In this document: piece after piece, positions 4,577 to 5,291 of the stretch
How positions within the stretch are numbered: the first letter of the stretch is position 1
Layout of the letters: each line of letters starts with the position of its first letter
From: Candidatus Portnoybacteria bacterium CG10_big_fil_rev_8_21_14_0_10_36_7
GTDB lineage: Bacteria; Patescibacteriota; Minisyncoccia; Portnoybacterales; PFDW01
Direction: 5' to 3'
DNA length: 5,291 nt
Assembly: GCA_002793835.1 (NCBI GenBank)
Contig: PFDW01000057.1
Span: 1 to 5,291 of the forward strand
Program-made: the position numbers and the translations under genes
The notes under the pieces: generated by a model
The model's input: the letters and a program-made list of their open reading frames with translations, nothing else
Database searches by the model: none
Told to the model about the DNA's origin: nothing

Positions 4577-4948
4577 ATGGCTGCTAGCGGACATAATTCT
4601 CAAATTGGTAAATTAGGTGAAGATTTGGCTAGCCAGTTTTTAGAAAATCAAGGTTATCAGATAATTGATAAAAATTTTTTTACTAGATACGGCGAAATAG
4701 ATCTCATTGCTCAAAAGGGCAATGAGGTTTTATTTTTGGAGGTCAAAACGCGGTCTTCCAGTTTATATGGCTATCCGGAGCAAGCTGTAGACGCCAAAAA
4801 AATTAAACATTTACTAGAAGCTATCAAGTTGTATTTAAAAATTAAACAACTTAAAAGTTTTTGGCGACTAGATATTATTAGTGTGGAATTAAATAATCAT
4901 CAGCCCACTAATATTAAATGGTTTAAGGATATTTCTGGCGGGTATTGA
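4577..4948 (+). CDS. yraN: YraN family (UPF0102) endonuclease-like protein
   Basis: A complete 123-residue protein, the usual length for UPF0102. It shows the family pattern in order: GKLGEDLASQFLENQGY (11-27), N33, RYGEIDLIA (37-45), LFLEVKTRSS (52-61), YPEQAVDAKK (66-75) and WRLDIISVE (96-104). The residues E15, E40, D42, E55 and K57 fit the metal-binding and catalytic set of the restriction-endonuclease-like (PD-(D/E)xK) fold. The cellular role of YraN is not settled; a part in DNA repair or recombination is usually proposed from the fold. The start at 4577 is 5 nt after the membrane-protein stop, suggesting one transcript. It ends in TGA and a candidate terminator starts 2 nt later. Confidence 0.95.
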   Translation: MAASGHNSQIGKLGEDLASQFLENQGYQIIDKNFFTRYGEIDLIAQKGNEVLFLEVKTRSSSLYGYPEQAVDAKKIKHLLEAIKLYLKIKQLKSFWRLDIISVELNNHQPTNIKWFKDISGGY

Positions 4949-4949
4949 T

Positions 4950-5015
4950 TGTGGATTTAGTTTATTTTTTCAATCTTGGTTATATTGAGTCAAATAAAAA
5001 AATCCACATTTTATT
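4950..5015 (+). terminator. Candidate terminator for yraN
   Basis: TGTGGATTT (4950-4958) pairs with AAATCCACA (5000-5008). Inside it TTTATTT (4961-4967) pairs with AAATAAA (4992-4998), separated by a small internal loop. The hairpin is followed by TTTTATT (5009-5015). The loop is long (about 24 nt) and the stem AT-rich, so efficiency is uncertain. Its right arm is also used by the minus-strand hairpin at 4992-5025, so only one of the two can form in a given transcript. Confidence 0.45.
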
Positions 5016-5025
5016 AATGTGGATT
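4992..5025 (-). terminator. Intrinsic terminator of the minus-strand gene
   Basis: AATCCACATT (5001-5010) and AATGTGGATT (5016-5025) form a perfect 10-bp stem around the 5-nt loop TTATT. Read on the minus strand, the stem is followed by a T-rich tract (complement of 4992-5000, AAATAAAAA). It lies 20 nt beyond the stop of the gene at 5046-5291, the expected position for its terminator. Confidence 0.75.
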
Positions 5026-5045
5026 AAGTATGATTTCCAGTTGGT

Positions 5046-5291
5046 TTAAGTTAATAATAAAATATTAATACTATGCCCAACGTGCGAATCCCAGTTAAGA
5101 CGTGATACATTTTCAGGTTTAAAAATACCACCTTCCAAAACTCTCTGCAGGGCTTTAATAATTTGAGCCTCATGGGGGAATTTTTCTATCAAGGTATTTA
5201 GGTCTTTATTGTAACGTAAAAGATCTAATAAATATACTAATTGTTCCGGTTTCTCTTCATAATGTCCACTACTACAAACTTTTATAAAAAT
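5046..5291 (-). CDS. Hypothetical protein, C-terminal part (5' partial at the window edge)
   Basis: On the minus strand the frame is open from the window end (5291) to TAA at 5048-5046, 81 codons with no start needed inside the window. The translation includes CSSGHYEEKPEQLVYLLDLL and KFPHEAQIIKALQRVLEGG and ends GHSINILLLT. It is rich in Leu, Glu and Lys in patterns suggesting alpha helices, with no membrane segment and no motif I recognise. An intrinsic terminator in the right orientation follows 20 nt after the stop, which supports it as a real gene. It is convergent with yraN. I cannot assign a function; the N-terminal part would be needed. Confidence 0.65.
   Translation of the reverse strand: MFIKVCSSGHYEEKPEQLVYLLDLLRYNKDLNTLIEKFPHEAQIIKALQRVLEGGIFKPENVSRLNWDSHVGHSINILLLT

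Noticed and set aside
1939..4577. Shine-Dalgarno sites before the plus-strand starts
   Set aside because: The 15 nt before ATG 1491, 1972, 2300, 3408, 4158 and 4577 contain no AGGAGG-like core, only A/T-rich sequence.

Overview
The window looks like chromosomal DNA from an uncultivated Candidate Phyla Radiation bacterium (Patescibacteria, probably Parcubacteria-like). The evidence is AT-rich small genes with short leaders, a phage-tail-fibre-like surface protein with a Pro/Thr tail, a UPF0213 GIY-YIG protein set among GC-rich palindromic repeats, and a small membrane protein next to yraN. The lineage is an inference from gene style; no rRNA is present. Tryptophan is encoded by TGG and genes end in TAA or TGA, so nothing suggests a recoded TGA. 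None of the six visible starts has a Shine-Dalgarno sequence.

Layout. 1-1355 (+): 3' part of a secreted or surface fibre-like protein, ending in a two-cysteine motif and a Pro/Thr tail. 1356-1890: a repeat island. Three degenerate tandem units run into a nested palindrome, followed by a small GIY-YIG nuclease gene broken by a one-base frameshift, then two near-identical 20-bp palindromes. The outer arms of the left and right palindromes are inverted copies of each other, so the gene sits between inverted repeats. 1915-3351: a complete thioredoxin operon with a strong sigma70-type promoter, trxA, an AhpF-like trxB 7 nt downstream, and a long hairpin terminator. 3352-3953: a SAM-dependent methyltransferase with its own promoter directly abutting that terminator; the promoter position argues for a start at 3408 rather than 3357. 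3954-4157: a second repeat island. 4158-4948: a three-helix membrane protein and yraN, 5 nt apart. 4949-5025: overlapping stem-loops that could terminate transcription from both sides. 5046-5291 (-): the 3' end of an unrecognised gene convergent with yraN.

Function. TrxB would pass electrons from NAD(P)H through FAD and its CxxC pair to TrxA, which keeps cytoplasmic thiols reduced. TrxB resembles the C-terminal reductase half of AhpF more than classical E. coli TrxB, so TrxA may stand in for the N-terminal domain that AhpF carries. The other genes have no evident link to this pathway. The most unusual parts are the GIY-YIG gene with its flanking inverted palindromes, including a TTTAAAG heptamer at which a -1 shift would rejoin the broken frames, and the matched pair of promoters.
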